From assembly GCA_934047225.1 (NCBI GenBank), contig OW203992.1, positions 20,511,501 through 20,575,500 of the forward strand: a DNA stretch of 64,000 bases, read 5' to 3'. Source of the stretch: Ypsolopha sequella. Taxonomy: Eukaryota; Arthropoda; Insecta; Lepidoptera; Ypsolophidae. Below the pieces are notes generated by a model. The model was not told where the DNA came from. It searched no databases and was given only the letters and a program-made list of their open reading frames with translations. The translations under genes were made by a program, and so were the position numbers. This document shows positions 10,412 through 22,244 of the stretch, one piece after another. Each line of letters begins with the position of its first letter. Position 1 is the first letter of the stretch.

Positions 10412-10913
10412 CAGGGTTGGATTCAGACACTCGGAAAATTATTGTCTATGGGAATTAAAAATATACTACTTGGCTAAAATTATTCTACGTTTCGTTTTTT
10501 GTTGATTTTTGTTTTGAATTGAAATAAAAATAGCCTATTGGTTACTGAAATTTTTAATAAAATAGCCTATTTGTTACTGAAAATTTTAAAAAATATTCAT
10601 AATTCAATAAAATAGCCTATTTGTTACTGAAATTTTAAAAAAATGTTCTAAATATATTCATAATTTAATAAAATAGCCTATCTGTTAGTAAAATAAAAAA
10701 AAAAATACTAAAAATATTCATAACGCACAGAAATTCCGTATATTGTAGGGTAAATATTAAAAACAAAAACGTTTCAACCAATAAAACAAGTCGGTCGGCC
10801 TGAAGATAAAATTATGGTATTTTTACGTAGTATAGTTCCATTACGATACTACATACTACATGTCATGAAAATATGGTACAAATAGTATAATTATACTACA
10901 AAATCCAACCCTG
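10412..10913 (-). mobile_element. hAT-type MITE (TIR CAGGGTTGGATT), copy 2
   Basis: Flanked by a perfect 8-bp target duplication CCTTGACC (10404-10411 and 10914-10921). It starts CAGGGTTGGATTCAGACACT and ends AAATCCAACCCTG. Its content is the reverse of the copy at 8019-8443, plus extra tandem units with AATAAAATAGCCTATTTGTT (three to four copies around 10555-10690), which explain the greater length. It is non-autonomous. Confidence 0.92.
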
Positions 10914-10921
10914 CCTTGACC

Positions 10922-11438
10922 GTACACAGAGGTTGATCCAATACAATTAGATATAATGTAAGTAGAATTTTTGCTACCCGAGTTTATGACCCGTAGTGTT
11001 TGTACGAGTATGTTCAAAAAATAATCTTTTTTGTTTCATACATACTTACACGGTAGAGGGAGATAAAGTTCATTGGTAACCTTTGTTGTTGTATTTTAAA
11101 TTGAGAAAATAGGGTGACATTTGCACATGAAAAATAGTTGCGTTTAGGAGAACTTCTTCCAAACTGACTTTTGCATCTTTATTTTGCCGTAAACTCTCTA
11201 CTTTGTAACACTTTCTACGTAAATTACATCATTTTAGACTTTATAGTTCCTAGTCCGGCCGGTATGTTTAACATTATTCACTTTCACGATTTGGTTTGAC
11301 CACTTTCGTTATTGGACAATCATCTACGCAAACATCGTAACAGCACCGGTTTCAACTACGTGTTTGATCTTCGTAATCATGATTTAGACAATAATTAAGT
11401 TGATCACCTTATAGGCTAACGAGCAGATATCCGCTAAC
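10922..11438. other. No feature recognised
   Basis: Non-coding sequence of mixed composition between two DNA transposons. Confidence 0.4.
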
Positions 11439-11440
11439 TA

Positions 11441-12116
11441 AAGTCGAGTCCAGAATTAGGCGAACTAACTTGACAGCCGAAAATGTTGCCAGACATAGGA
11501 AAAAATAAATAGTGATAGGTTTATGTCGACACAAATATGTCGATATAACCTTGTGTGTGCCTTCTATAAATCTGATTCTATTTATATTTTATCAAGTAAT
11601 TGTCGTCGAAACTTTCACACTCATACATACTTGCCAAATAGGGACGAACTACAGCAATTTATATGATGTAAATATGACCTGAAGGATGTATGGTTTAAAG
11701 CGGATATTTAAGATACTTACTCCTCAAATTAGGAATAAAATACAAAAATAATGATGTTATTACAACAGGCCATTTTGATCCTTTTAGGTGGTTTCAGTCG
11801 GGATAGTACGGTACATTTCATGTACAATACATATAGCATTCATCCCTTTCTTTCTGGCAAATATGAAAGTGCGATAGAGACAAACGCTATACATCGTCGA
11901 TGATAATTCCAAATTCGTTATGTGTTCGATTTTAATTAATTAAATTAATTTTATTATTATTATTTTGCTTAGTAAAATTATTAGTTTGATTCCAAACACA
12001 ATAAAAATGATTAACTATACTTTTTAAACATCGATATTAACAGCACTAGCCAAACTGTGGCAACATTAGTGTACAATGAACTGTCAAGTTAGTTCGCCTA
12101 ATTCTGGACTCGACTT
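11441..12116. mobile_element. Tc1/mariner-type MITE with 36-bp TIRs
   Basis: The left end AAGTCGAGTCCAGAATTAGG continues CGAACTAACTTGACAG and the right end is its exact complement. It is flanked by TA on both sides (11439-11440, 12117-12118), the target preference of Tc1/mariner. The interior is AT-rich with no transposase, so it is a non-autonomous 676-bp element. Confidence 0.85.
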
Positions 12117-12123
12117 TACGTAC

Positions 12124-12228
12124 AACACGGCCGAGTTAACTTGGCACCTGGGGAGCGAGACATCCTGTAGTATGAGTGATCGTAGCAAGGACAAGGGAAG
12201 CGGGGTGCCAAGTTAACTCGGCCATGTT
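12124..12228. mobile_element. Short palindromic MITE (105 bp)
   Basis: AACACGGCCGAGTTAACTTG continues GCACC on the left; GGTGCCAAGTTAACTCGGCC continues ATGTT on the right. The arms are 25 bp with one mismatch. It begins 6 bases after the TA flank of the mariner-type MITE. Confidence 0.75.
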
Positions 12229-12325
12229 TGAACTACTTCGATACCAGGTTATGAAAGGTAACTTTTGCCACCATCCTGAAGGTCGACCAAATTATCATAG
12301 CGAAGAGGGCAGGTGGACCTAGCCC

Positions 12326-12585
12326 CAGTGGCGTGCACAGAACTTTTTGCTGGAAAAGCAAGCAATTGGTCAAGAATAACAATAACAAAAATATAAAAAA
12401 AATTAAATATAACTTTGAAAAAAAAAGTTTGTATAGGAAATGTTCACTCTAGGGTAGACATTGTCTACCCTGGCGTCATACAACATTTTTTTTTAAAGTG
12501 GTATTTAAATTTTTTCATATTTTTTTTATTGTTGTTCTTGACCAATTGTTTGCTTTTCCAGCAAAAAGTTCTGTGCACGCCACTG
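12326..12585. mobile_element. hAT-type palindromic MITE (TIR CAGTGGCGTGCACAGAAC)
   Basis: TIRs of about 50 bp: CAGTGGCGTGCACAGAACTT on the left and AAGTTCTGTGCACGCCACTG on the right, extended by GCTGGAAAAGCAA and its complement. Flanking 8-mers CCTAGCCC and CTAAGCCC match at 6 of 8 positions, a decayed target duplication. The centre holds a GGGTAGACATTGTCTACCC palindrome. Confidence 0.8.
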
Positions 12586-12593
12586 CTAAGCCC

Positions 12594-13420
12594 AGGCAGC
12601 AAGCCGCCAGCGATGACGAGTCGTAAACATCCCCTATTTTATATAACACTACAAAGTATTCACCTTAATTTTACAGTCAAATTCAAGCACAGCTTACTTG
12701 TCACCTCATAGATTTCTTTTTGTGATGCTTTAAGAACTTAATACTTAGGTATGTTTATTTTATGATGGAACAGCATTTCTGTTTAGATATTATTGTCATA
12801 AATTGTGGCCCAAACAACTAATAAATAAATAAATAAATAAATAACTGTAACTCGAACCCGAACTTGAATAAATTTGAGTTAGAGTGATCACTTCCCCACT
12901 TAAGAGTATGGCCTACCCTAGCAACTTTTTTGTTACCCGTCCAGCACAATACATCCAATGGCAAAGACTATATTTGTTTTTGATAGAGGCGATTATATAG
13001 ATATGTTCGCTCATTGGCCTCTTTTTCATGGACTAATACTAATGATCACGCAGCGAAGTCACAAATTGGGGTGTTTTTAGCTAATGCTGAAATATTTTGT
13101 AAGCAAAAAAAAATTTTTGTTGATTGAGTTCATATCTCTATTACCTATATTATAAAAAAAAAACAGGTCGATCCCTTAACCGCGTTCTTCTGCGGAACGT
13201 TTAAAAACAAAAATAAATATTGCTTATATGTAATGAATGACAAACGCCAACTTAACGACGTCGGTTACAAGCAGTTGGGTGGGACAACAAATAACTTGGT
13301 ATTCACTACGTCCACTCAACTAGGGATTTTATTACAATACTTTAATTAGAACTGGAAGGCAGCTATAGAATCAGGATGAGCAATGAAAGTAAAGGTGGAG
13401 GCAAAGTAACATTAAGTGGG
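12594..13420. other. Non-coding; short (AAAT)n run at 12817-12846
   Basis: No gene recognised. A perfect ATAA/AAAT microsatellite of about 30 bp sits at 12817-12846. Confidence 0.5.
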
Positions 13421-13429
13421 GGCTGAGGT

Positions 13430-13597
13430 ATGTTGGTGCGCGGGTGCGCGGGGGGCGAGCTGCGACACTCCCTGGCGGAGAGGACGAAGGCCCTGGCGGC
13501 TAGGTGCCACGCGCTGCGCTCCCCTGCCAAGACCGAGAGGAGCCCTGAGCGACGCCGCCCCAGGCATCGCAAGAGCCAGACTCGATGGTATGTCAAG
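13430..13597 (+). CDS. Candidate upstream coding exon, possibly alternative first exon of the Ral GEF
   Basis: An ATG at 13430, preceded by an in-frame TGA at 13424, opens 56 codons of GC-rich, basic sequence (MLVRGCAGGE, then an Arg/Pro/Ser-rich TERSPERRRPRHRKSQTRWY stretch). The frame ends at a consensus donor AAG|GTAAGT after a complete codon, that is phase 0. The exon at 46295 also begins in phase 0, so joining them would put the basic leader directly before QPTWRLWGEERIDG of the Ral GEF. I have no direct evidence for that splice. The exon could belong to another transcript, or be non-coding. The opposite strand also has an open frame here, a result of GC-rich composition. Confidence 0.4.
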
Positions 13598-14105
13598 GTA
13601 AGTTGTGTTCTTGGCAAGCCTGTGTCAGTCTATCAGCAACGTGACCCTGTCGAGGTATTGTCGATCTCACTCACATGCGCTATATGAGTTCTTATTTGTC
13701 TCCACGTTCTTAGTTCACCTTGATTCCTCTGTTTTCGTGTAACTTAAATGGTTGGATAAAAGTGTTTATACCTACAATTGAAGACGGTTACGTGTCAATA
13801 CTTTTTTGCCTGCCGCAGACACCTAAATGATTTGATTAGATATATTCAGTTTCTCCATAATAAAATAGAACCTAATGAAGGTATCAAATTAGGTTTCGGT
13901 TGATGATGTGGAGCAGACGCTTTCTATAAGGAGATTCAGTAATACCTTCACTCTCATCTCAGAGCAAAAGAGGAATTTTAATCAAATAACAATCATTTAT
14001 GATTTACCATTACACTTGCATAAATTAGGCTCCAATTTAATTACAAATAAAATATAAAAACATGCCACAAAGGTCGACTTCAAATCAATTCTTTTTACTC
14101 TGCAG

Positions 14106-14216
14106 AGGTGTGTCTGGATCGTAGCAGATGGAAATCTGTAGCACAGTGTCTGTAGTCTTTGCCTACTCGTCTGGGAGACAGGCGTGAGTGTATGAATGTA
14201 TGAATGTATGTATGTA
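14106..14216 (+). mobile_element. Lepidopteran LINE tail with (ATGT)n
   Basis: GGTGTGTCTGGATCGTAGCA, GATGGAAATCTGTAG, CTGGGAGACAGGCGTG and a terminal TATGTATGTATG run. The same tail occurs at 52219-52300. It is 5'-truncated and non-coding. Confidence 0.7.
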
Positions 14217-14857
14217 TGACTCGTATATTGACATCGTTCTGAGTATTTTATGAATTAATATAATATATTTATTTAGGATAGTAAAGTATATGTAAACGTT
14301 TACAATCTATTTATGTAAATTATTAAGTCATCCCCATCGTTGCACTCGTCTTACCAATTTCTCGTAAAGGACATATAATTAAAGAAAAAATATTTCTGAA
14401 TAATTTTTGGAATAATTTCGGCATATTTGGTATTGGAAGTAATCGATAGATATTATTTTGCGTCATGTTTGGATTGAGTGATTATTTGTCAAGAATTTTC
14501 AAGATCAGCAGAGCAGAGATGGCTACAGAGATAAGTGTGATTCATCAGCTGACTCAAGAGCAGAATAGTGTATATTGTTGCTTTGAAGTGCAAAGTAGTT
14601 TATTTACATAGTATGTAACTGTTTGCTGTGGAGTTGTTATGTAAAACTCTTATCAAATCGCACTTGCTTGGTCGATAACAAATTGTAAGTCAAGTTATTC
14701 GCAATCGTAACCATTGCTGCAGTGCAGATATACCTATTTTCCTAATCTTTTTCGAAATAAGTCGTTATCGGCATTGTCGGTCTGTAAGCTTCGTTAGCGA
14801 TGCGGGCCAAGGCTCGGCCTATGTGTAAAAGTACCTTAGTAAGTAGGACCATGTCTG
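14217..14857. other. No feature recognised
   Basis: Non-coding AT-rich sequence. A 30-codon ORF near 14518 has no recognisable content. Confidence 0.4.
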
Positions 14858-15532
14858 CAGTGACGTATTTTAAGATTCGGTGCCCTGGCCACAGATTATA
14901 CAGTAGTTTACTACGCCCTGGCCCTGCAGTCTCGACAAACATAGCGATCGCTATCCTACCGATTTCGGTCGTTAAGTTATTAAAATCTTATTTTAAAGAT
15001 TTTATATACTCTCTACCGTCAAACTATCGACTGAAATCGGAAGAGAATTCTATATGCTTCCGATTTAAGTCGATAGTTTTGATGATAGACACTAAAAATA
15101 ATCTATTTTATCACTTACCGACCGAAATCGCTAGGATAGCGATCGCTATCTTTGTCGAGACTGCATGCCCTGGGCCTGTAATGTCTGCCGCGCCATAAAT
15201 GAACGAGAAAAAAGTAAAAATATTTCAATAATAAAATAGAATAAAATCCAGCAGTGTGTTGTTATGGGCTGAGAATGATGATAATGAATAAAAAAACTCT
15301 AAAGGGCATACAAAAAATAAACACCATTTATTCAATATTTAATTATGTTTTTCGATGGATATCTTTTTTAAAAATCAGAGTATAAAGTCAAAAATCAATA
15401 TAAATAAAAAAATAGGTAACGATAGATTATGAAAGGCGGCCAAAACTGAGCGTGTGGTGCAGCTTGCGCCGCCCCTCGCAGCCTGCCGCCCCGGGCCATG
15501 GCCCTTTTGGCCCTAGGGTAAATACGGCACTG
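14858..15532 (+). mobile_element. hAT-type MITE (TIR CAGTG[AG]CGTATTTTA), host of a nested palindrome
   Basis: Starts CAGTGACGTATTTTAAGATT and ends GGGTAAATACGGCACTG. Flanking 8-mers are CATGTCTG and CATGTCTT (7 of 8), a hAT-type duplication. It is homologous to 35666-36390, sharing CATAAATGAACGAGAAAAAA, CTAAAGGGCATACAAA and CCCGGGCCATGGCCCTTTTG. It contains a separate nested palindrome at 14925-15165. Confidence 0.85.
14925..15165. mobile_element. Palindromic MITE nested in a hAT-type MITE
   Basis: The left arm TGCAGTCTCGACAAACATAG with GCGATCGCTATCCTA and GATTTCGGTCG pairs with CGACCGAAATCG, TAGGATAGCGATCGC and TTTGTCGAGACTGCA at the right. The interior also pairs (CTATCGACTGAAATCGGAAG with CTTCCGATTTAAGTCGATAG). 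Comparison with the copy at 35666 shows this block is an insertion. Confidence 0.8.
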
Positions 15533-15544
15533 CATGTCTTTAAG

Positions 15545-15570
15545 TATATATATATATATATATATATATT
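15545..15570. repeat. (TA)n microsatellite
   Basis: TA dinucleotide run of about 25 bp just outside the hAT-type MITE. Confidence 0.85.
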
Positions 15571-16516
15571 ATGTATGTAGTTGCAGGCGTTAGCGGAGGC
15601 ATTATTGATGCACCTTCACGTTCTTTGTATAGCAACACGTTGAGTTCATGTATGTTATTTTATATTTACATAACGCGTAATATTTCGTGCTAGATTGTAA
15701 TCTAATCGAATTATAACTTTGTTATGTCAGCAAAACTTTCAAGTAATTAATTAAAATTGATAAACGAAATCGTGTTTGTTGGGTCAACGACCTCATGTCT
15801 GGAGCCCCAAATGAAACTCGGATCTCGGTTCGTTGACTGCCATTCCCACCCCTACAATTTTTGTGAATATTTGGCAGACTCCCAGGCTGTTAAGCCAGAT
15901 AGTTAGTAGTAGAGTAACTTGCGTAACTATTTATTCAACTACTCTACTTTTAAATTATTAGCGTATATTTTTGATTATTGTGTCATTATTGTTGACTATA
16001 CGTCAACTGTTTCACCGATACAATTTTGGCATTTTCAAGGTAGCTTATGCCGCAAGGTCGTATGCGCCAAAAAGACTATCGCAAATGTTACAAAATCCAA
16101 TGACCATTTTGAAGTGTTTACTTAGACAAATCTGTACAGAAAGTTTTGAGGCTTAAATCGGCCTCGTGCCTCTGTAAAATGAAAATCTTTGCTTTTAAAG
16201 AGCAGTTTTTCAATTTTTTCTCTGTTGTAAAAGTTAAACAATCAAGAAAAGCAATTACAGAAATGACGTCAAAGACATGATAAATAAAACATAAATATAT
16301 CAGTTCCAAATGTTTTGTAATGGCTGAGAAATGTTGAGATACGAACCGATGTCTATAATCATAATTTAGTAAGTCAGCTCACGCTAGTTTTTATAATATT
16401 ATAGTCTCTTTTATTGATTTTGACTTTTAAGCAGCTACATGATAAGCTACAATTTTTAATACCATCTTGCAATCGTTTTCATTTGGCTAGTAATACTGTA
16501 ATAGTAATTATACTTT
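15571..16516. other. No feature recognised
   Basis: AT-rich, non-coding. The ORFs here overlap each other in two frames and carry no recognisable domain. Confidence 0.4.
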
Positions 16517-16941
16517 TTAAGGCGATATGTGAAAAAAATACGGGTACTTTTCTGTGTATTTCACTAAATAAAATACACGGAAAATTTTACAAAATTTCTG
16601 GTATATGCATTTTGACTATATAATCTAGGGTTTTGAAATTGGAAAACATGTTTGGATAAATTTTCCTCGATAGAGATAATTGTTGAAATGAAGTCTTCAA
16701 ATACACTTTTTCTCCTCGTTTGACGAATAGGAACCATATACGGAACTCAAACATATTTTATTAGATGTGTTTCAACAATATCTAAAGATTTATATTTGAA
16801 ATTTTGCTAGCTATTTTAGTTTTTTTAATAAAAATATAAAAACAACTTTTTTTCCTTTTGCCCTGAATCCGCCCCTCTCGCACTGCGCGATTTTTCGCTT
16901 GGAGTGACAGTGACAAAAATAAAATTCGCATAGCCTCTTAA
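16517..16941. mobile_element. TTAA-flanked MITE, family B copy 1
   Basis: TTAA at 16517-16520 and 16938-16941, with ends GGCGATATGTGAAAAAAATA and CGCATAGCCTC. Internal marks are TGCATTTTGACTATATAATC, TCCTCGATAGAGATAATTG, CCTGAATCCGCCCCTCTCGC and TTGGAGTGACAGTGACAAAA. Copies lie at 21823-22244 and, split by a Penelope insertion, at 54856-56430. It is non-autonomous; piggyBac affiliation is inferred from TTAA. Confidence 0.8.
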
Positions 16942-19480
16942 CCCTCGCACTAGACTTCTTCACTACCCGTGTAAACCAGGCATTACTACTCCACTCGTCT
17001 CTAATTTCATTGTTTATCAGAAATTTTAATAGCAAAACACGTGGACGTTAGAAAACTGTTTTGTGAATTTATTCAAGTTAGTTTCTGTCTCAGCGACTAA
17101 ATAACATTTTAGAGTTTTATTATATAAGATGCGCCCTTCTGGGATGGGCATGGTAGGGTGTAGGGTAGCATAGGTCAGACTCAGAGCCGCTCAAGGCCGA
17201 CCCGCCGGAGATGTAGGGCGGCCTTGTCGAGAGTCCTTTCGCCTTCTTCTCGCACTGTAAGCCATGTGATTGTGGCAAAGTGATTTGTTTTAAAACCCTT
17301 CTCAGCTAATGGAATCGATCGATTCGAATTCGAATTGCGAATCGAGATATTGATTTCTTTAATTATATTCTTATCTATCTCAAGTTCACAGTCAATCTCA
17401 AGTTCACAAACGACCTTTTGTAAACACACAGTTATATGCTTTGTCGTCGAGGCGAGCCACTTAAATTAGACCATGAAGTATACAAGTGTATGTACTTAAG
17501 TGTCAGGTATGGCGCCTCACTGAAACAGCAATTTTCTCGGAATTTCCGCCGTGAATCACACCCCTCAGTCTCAGTGCTCACAGTAACACTGTCCTAATTA
17601 TACGGTAAATAGAATGTTTCTGGTGCTCAGATTATACTGTGACAGAGTAGACTGAAGTTATTATAACAATATAGATTTGCGCGAAAAAATTCAATTGATG
17701 AAAATAGATGTTGAAATGCAAAAATATAAAATTCAAAATTTATAATTTATGCAGTAGAGGGTTAAGGTTACTGAAAAACGGACACCGTTGAGAATTACAG
17801 TGCGAACCCGTAAAACTAAAGTGAAGTGGAACTCCGGAATATTAAAGTGAGAATACGGAAAATTATGCTAGGATGCCGGGAAAAATTCAACGTCGCTATA
17901 TTTTGAAACATTTAGAAAACGTACGAGCGGTCGCAAATTAAAGGTATTTTCAGACAGATTCATTTTCATTAATCGCGTAAAACGAAAAATCGTGGATCAA
18001 GGGTCGCAAGACAGGTCAAGGGTCGAGGGTCGTCGGTGGTAGGGCCTCAACACAAGATTTTTATTGGAGAGAGCTCACTAGCTTTCCTGCAAATTATTAA
18101 ATATCGCTCGTACACGTAAAAGTTTCTCGGAAATAAAAAGCGAATCAATTTTCATAAATTATTTTGCAAATGTCATAGACAGAAAGAAATTGTTGGCGCT
18201 GTATTTAAGGATTTTGTCATTTGTGTGTTGTATCTTTAAGTAATATTTTCGTGGGGGGGATCTGGACCCCCTGGGCCCCTCTCCTGAACACGTCCTTGTA
18301 GACCCTCGACCGCCCTGTGACCTTTACTCAAGCCCACTCCTGTTTTTATTTAGATTTGGTATTTGAAAAGGCAAGATAAATTGATTCTAAGGTCGTAAAC
18401 GTATTTATTTCTCGAGAAGCCTCGCAAGGTTACCCTCGAGTAATTGAGTGGTACCCTTAGATTTATTATTATCAAGCTGAGTTATTGATTGTGGTGGTCT
18501 TCTGTAAATGTTGTTTAGAATACCTACGTACCTGGTTATTATTATCCCGTTGATATCCCGATTTTGTCTCTTTTCAAATTTATTTTAAACCGTGAAATTG
18601 TGATAATTCTTTTAAATGTTTGTCATATTTTACTCTCCGATCTTTATTTCGGCTGTTCCTTCGATACGCGATTACTTGCATTTTCCTACATCCAATAAAA
18701 TCGAAAAGATAGGCCAAAACTATATGATCTAAATATAATCTCATTTGAATTATTTTAGGTTTCAAAAGTTAAAGTTTACTAAAGTAAACGTCGTGAAAAA
18801 TGTGGTATAAATAAATGAAAACATTTCGAAATCACGAGTTTTCCGAGCGGCCCGCTTCCACTGAGCAGGATAGACAAGTGTTAACTTAAAGGTTGGAATA
18901 GGACAGATTTTCCTGAACACCATCGCCTTAATTCTGTAACTATATTACCCATACGTGCTAATTTTAGCTCAATAGACGGTATTGTTTCTGAGATACAAAT
19001 ATCATTATACTGTGTAAATACGTACAGACACACAAATAGTCATGGCAATAGAGCTAGATGTAAGGTGGCTTTTAGGCAAACACGTAGGGAATGTTTGGTA
19101 TCTGTTATAGATCACTATCGTTCGAGTCAGAGATTGAGAATACAGAAAAAAGTAACAAATGTTTAATACGAGTATTATGTGTGAACTGTCCACCTTTTGT
19201 GATGTTTGTTTATAACGAAATGTATCTTGTCCACAAGAATAGGGCTCTTATTGAAATCCCACAAACTGCAAAACACAACATTTTTTCTGGAAAAACCCAC
19301 ATCAAAGTATATAATTTGGTTGCTACTTGTTGCGATTCGGTTGGATGGTGAATGGATCGATGAAGAAGTGTCGGTCGGCCGACGACCCCGCGACCAGGTG
19401 TCATGTCCGTAGTCTGTCATGAGTTCCAGAGGCTCTATTCTTCAAAAGACTTTTTGATCTAGTAATAACTTAACAATAAT
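16942..19480. other. Long non-coding stretch
   Basis: No gene recognised. 17130-17440 contains a GC-richer patch (GCCGCTCAAGGCCGACCCGC) and an imperfect TCGATTCGAATTCGAATTGC palindrome, probably LINE-derived. Near 18250 lies GTGGGGGGGATCTGGACCCC followed by CTGGGCCCC, which resembles a transposon end. The remaining small ORFs have no domain content. Confidence 0.4.
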
Positions 19481-19812
19481 AGATGGTAGAACTGATGCCG
19501 GGCTCGACTGTGGAGGTACCACCATTTTACTCGAAAATCTCCTCCCCAAGTAATTCAGAGGACAGCTCTCAAACAGGCACAATCAGGTAACCCAACATGA
19601 CTGGGACCGACTGATGGCTTTAAACAAAACAGACTAGTGTCGGGCAGTGGCATTACTAGTGCGAGGGTTTCGGCACCGTGCTCACCAACCCGCCTGCCCA
19701 GCGTGTGTGAGGATGGGCATCACTTCCAAAGGACCACCAAGAGAGGCGAAATCTTGGAAAGGCATATCCAGCAGTGGACGAAGACGCCTGTCTGTCTGAT
19801 GGATGATGGATG
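19481..19812 (+). mobile_element. Dispersed retroelement with CCAGCAGTGGAC tail, copy 1
   Basis: About 330 bp homologous to 60174-60508: GATGGTAGAACTGATGCCGG, CTGTGGAGGTACCACCAT, ACTGGGACCGA, GGCACCGTGCTCACCAACCC and the tail ATCCAGCAGTGGACGAAG with TGATGGATGATGG. The tail is the one common to many lepidopteran LINE and SINE copies. Not coding. Confidence 0.7.
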
Positions 19813-21415
19813 GATTACCAATAATAGTATGTTTGTTCAATACGTATGTAATCATTTTAAATAGTCGCCGGTACTGTGCTATTTAAATCCCATACTTTAT
19901 TACTTCTATTATTTTCTCTCGCACACTCGCGCTTAGATAAACCATATCAGCGACATCTAGGCCTCAATCTATTCAGTTCTATATTGGTATTATTACAAAC
20001 TTTAGAAAAACATGTTAGTTACTGTGCTACGTAAATTTGGAAGTCATCATCATTAAACAAACCGCAAAAAAAATTGGTCATCTAGTTTTCTTTTGTTCTA
20101 GTAGCCGAAACAAATAGCCAACCAAACATTGTATCACGAGGTGACACGAAACACTATATGTAAATTACACCTACTAGCTATGTATATGTTTTTCCCATAC
20201 TTTGTAAAGTTAAGAATGAGTCAGGTGCTCCATTATCCTTATGTTTGTACCAGCGGCAACACGATGCTAACAACCTCAATAAGGACTGTTGAGCCGCGCA
20301 TGGCGTGTTCTAGTTAGGTTTTATGTGTCTAAGAATAAGAAGGCATTTATTCGCTGCAATAACAAGTTAAAATTATCAATGACAATTGATAACATAATAA
20401 CAATAAAAACAAGAAATGTTGTGTTGAGGCAGCAAAAAGGTCTGATTCAGGACAATGCGATTTAAAGAATCACAGTGCCTTGTATTATGTCAGGGCTGTT
20501 ATCTTATCACACAGATGGTTTGAAAGAACTATTGTATTAATATTGTATTAAAGAATACCTTTATTGCATATAGTAAAATTATATTTATAAAATTAAATAA
20601 CATATAAATAATGATAATATATTTTTAAAAGAATTATACTATTGCTGATAGATATCATGGCATTATACATAAATTACTTACATGTTACAATTTAAATAAT
20701 ACATTAATATGTACTGTATAACTAGATCTCATATAAACATATTCTATACATAGAAAAAGAAACAGCTTACGAACGAACTATAAAATCTTGCTGACGGCAA
20801 AGGACAACAAAGAACATTACGGCAACGATTTCGTCTGTTTTTCCAACGATATAAAGAAAGTGTAGATAGGTTACCTACACAAGAATCGAACTTCTAAAAC
20901 GGCACACAACATAAATGACGTCAGTCAGAAAATAGAAAATCGTTTTTTACGGTAACTTAATCATATATTAACTTAATTATAATTAACTTAATTATACAGT
21001 GGTTGGGGTCCCCTTTTAAGTAAAGGTATACCTGTGATAGGAGACCCCGCTCTTCCGTATCACTTTTTATACTAATAATATGAATAAGAAATTAAATAAA
21101 AAAATAAAAACACACTTTAGTCAATTACGTAGTATTGCAATGTCACATCGACACGTGGAAGTCATAATTATCGCGAGCGAAAAAGAGACAAGACCTATAT
21201 GTTGCTGTGTGTCGTCCTGTGCGACGTCCGTCGCGTCGTGCGCTGACATCGACGCGATACTGAGTTCAGGTTGGTAAATTAGCCAAGTTTTAACGTACCA
21301 CTCGCGATCGCCTATAACCTATCTACACTTTCTTCTAATACCATTGGTTTTTTCGTAACAAAGTTTTAGTTTTTTAGAACAGTTGAACAATGAACCTTCT
21401 TTAGGTAAATTGGCA
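19813..21415. other. Non-coding stretch; CpG-rich patch at 21120-21260
   Basis: Mostly AT-rich. The patch 21120-21260 is CpG-rich (TGTGCGACGTCCGTCGCGTC) within a 65-codon frame of no recognisable content. A 20-bp inverted pair, AAGAAAGTGTAGATAGGTTA near 20855 and its complement near 21317, encloses about 480 bp including that patch, so the whole may be a decayed transposon. Confidence 0.35.
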
Positions 21416-21419
21416 ATGG

Positions 21420-21565
21420 TGTCGATTCGGCTAAACACAATTTAACTAATTTGACAGGACTAACCTTATTTTAAGCGTTCTGTCTTTGTCTTTTCGATAC
21501 GGAAAGAACAAGACAGAAAGCTCAAATTAAGTTTAGTTCTGTCAAATAAGTTAGCCGAATCGACA
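21420..21565. mobile_element. Palindromic MITE, family C copy 1
   Basis: Starts TGTCGATTCGGCTAA and ends TTAGCCGAATCGACA. Inner arms pair through TTTGACAGGACTAA and the TGTCTTTGTC/GACAGAAAG region. A second copy at 37204-37660 is split by an insertion. Confidence 0.75.
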
Positions 21566-21822
21566 CAATTATCGATCTTACGCGAGAGACTATTGTTATA
21601 AAAAAAATTAACCCTTCAAAAAAAAGCGGTCTGTCTAATAGACGATGACGGTCGCTTCCTAGACTTATCCGTCTTTGTCTATCTATATTTATTTTGCAAA
21701 TAATATACAATAAAAATCGTTCCAGAGTTAATAATTTTATTAATACGGGTTGGGTTTTGAAGCATTGTAGAAAAGAACCGTAATTGACAAATCTGTGATC
21801 GCTTCACTTCGTTTGACAGAAC

Positions 21823-22244
21823 TTAAGGCGATACGTAAAAAAATAGAGGTGCTTCTTTTTGTGTATTTCATGAAATACACGGAAAATTTTAATAATTTTC
21901 TGGTATATGCATTTTGACTATATAATCTAAGGTTTTGAAATTGGAAAACATGTTTGGATAAATTTTCCTCGATAGAAATAATTGTTGAAATGAGGTCTTC
22001 AAACACACTTTTTCTCCTCGTTTGAAGAATAGGAACCATATACAGAACTTAAACATATTTTATTAGGTGTGTTTCAACAATATCTAGAGATTAAATATTT
22101 GAAATTTTGCTAGCTATTTTAGTTTTTTTATAAAAATTATAAAACTAACATTTTTCGGTTTCGTCCTGAATCCGCCCCTCTCGCATTGAGCGTGTTTTCG
22201 CTTGGAGTGACAGTAACAAAAATTAAATTCGCATAGCCCTTTAA
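21823..22244. mobile_element. TTAA-flanked MITE, family B copy 2
   Basis: TTAA at 21823-21826 and 22241-22244, ends GGCGATACG and CGCATAGCCC. The interior is nearly collinear with 16517-16941 (TGCATTTTGACTATATAATC, CTGAATCCGCCCCTCTCGCA). It encodes nothing; an open frame on the minus strand is incidental. Confidence 0.8.

Noticed and set aside
13363..13617. 84-codon minus-strand ORF
   Set aside because: Antisense to the GC-rich candidate exon, which has the better start and a consensus donor.
14800..15198. 132-codon ORF as a gene
   Set aside because: It runs through the end of a hAT-type MITE and a nested palindrome; the repeated peptide pieces (AIAILPI, AIAIFVETA) come from the inverted arms.
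16811..17035. 74-codon minus-strand ORF
   Set aside because: Mostly the right end of a TTAA-flanked MITE; the same sequence is non-coding in the other copies.
19091..19420. Overlapping ORFs on both strands
   Set aside because: Five overlapping frames with no recognised domain and no splice context; likely chance.
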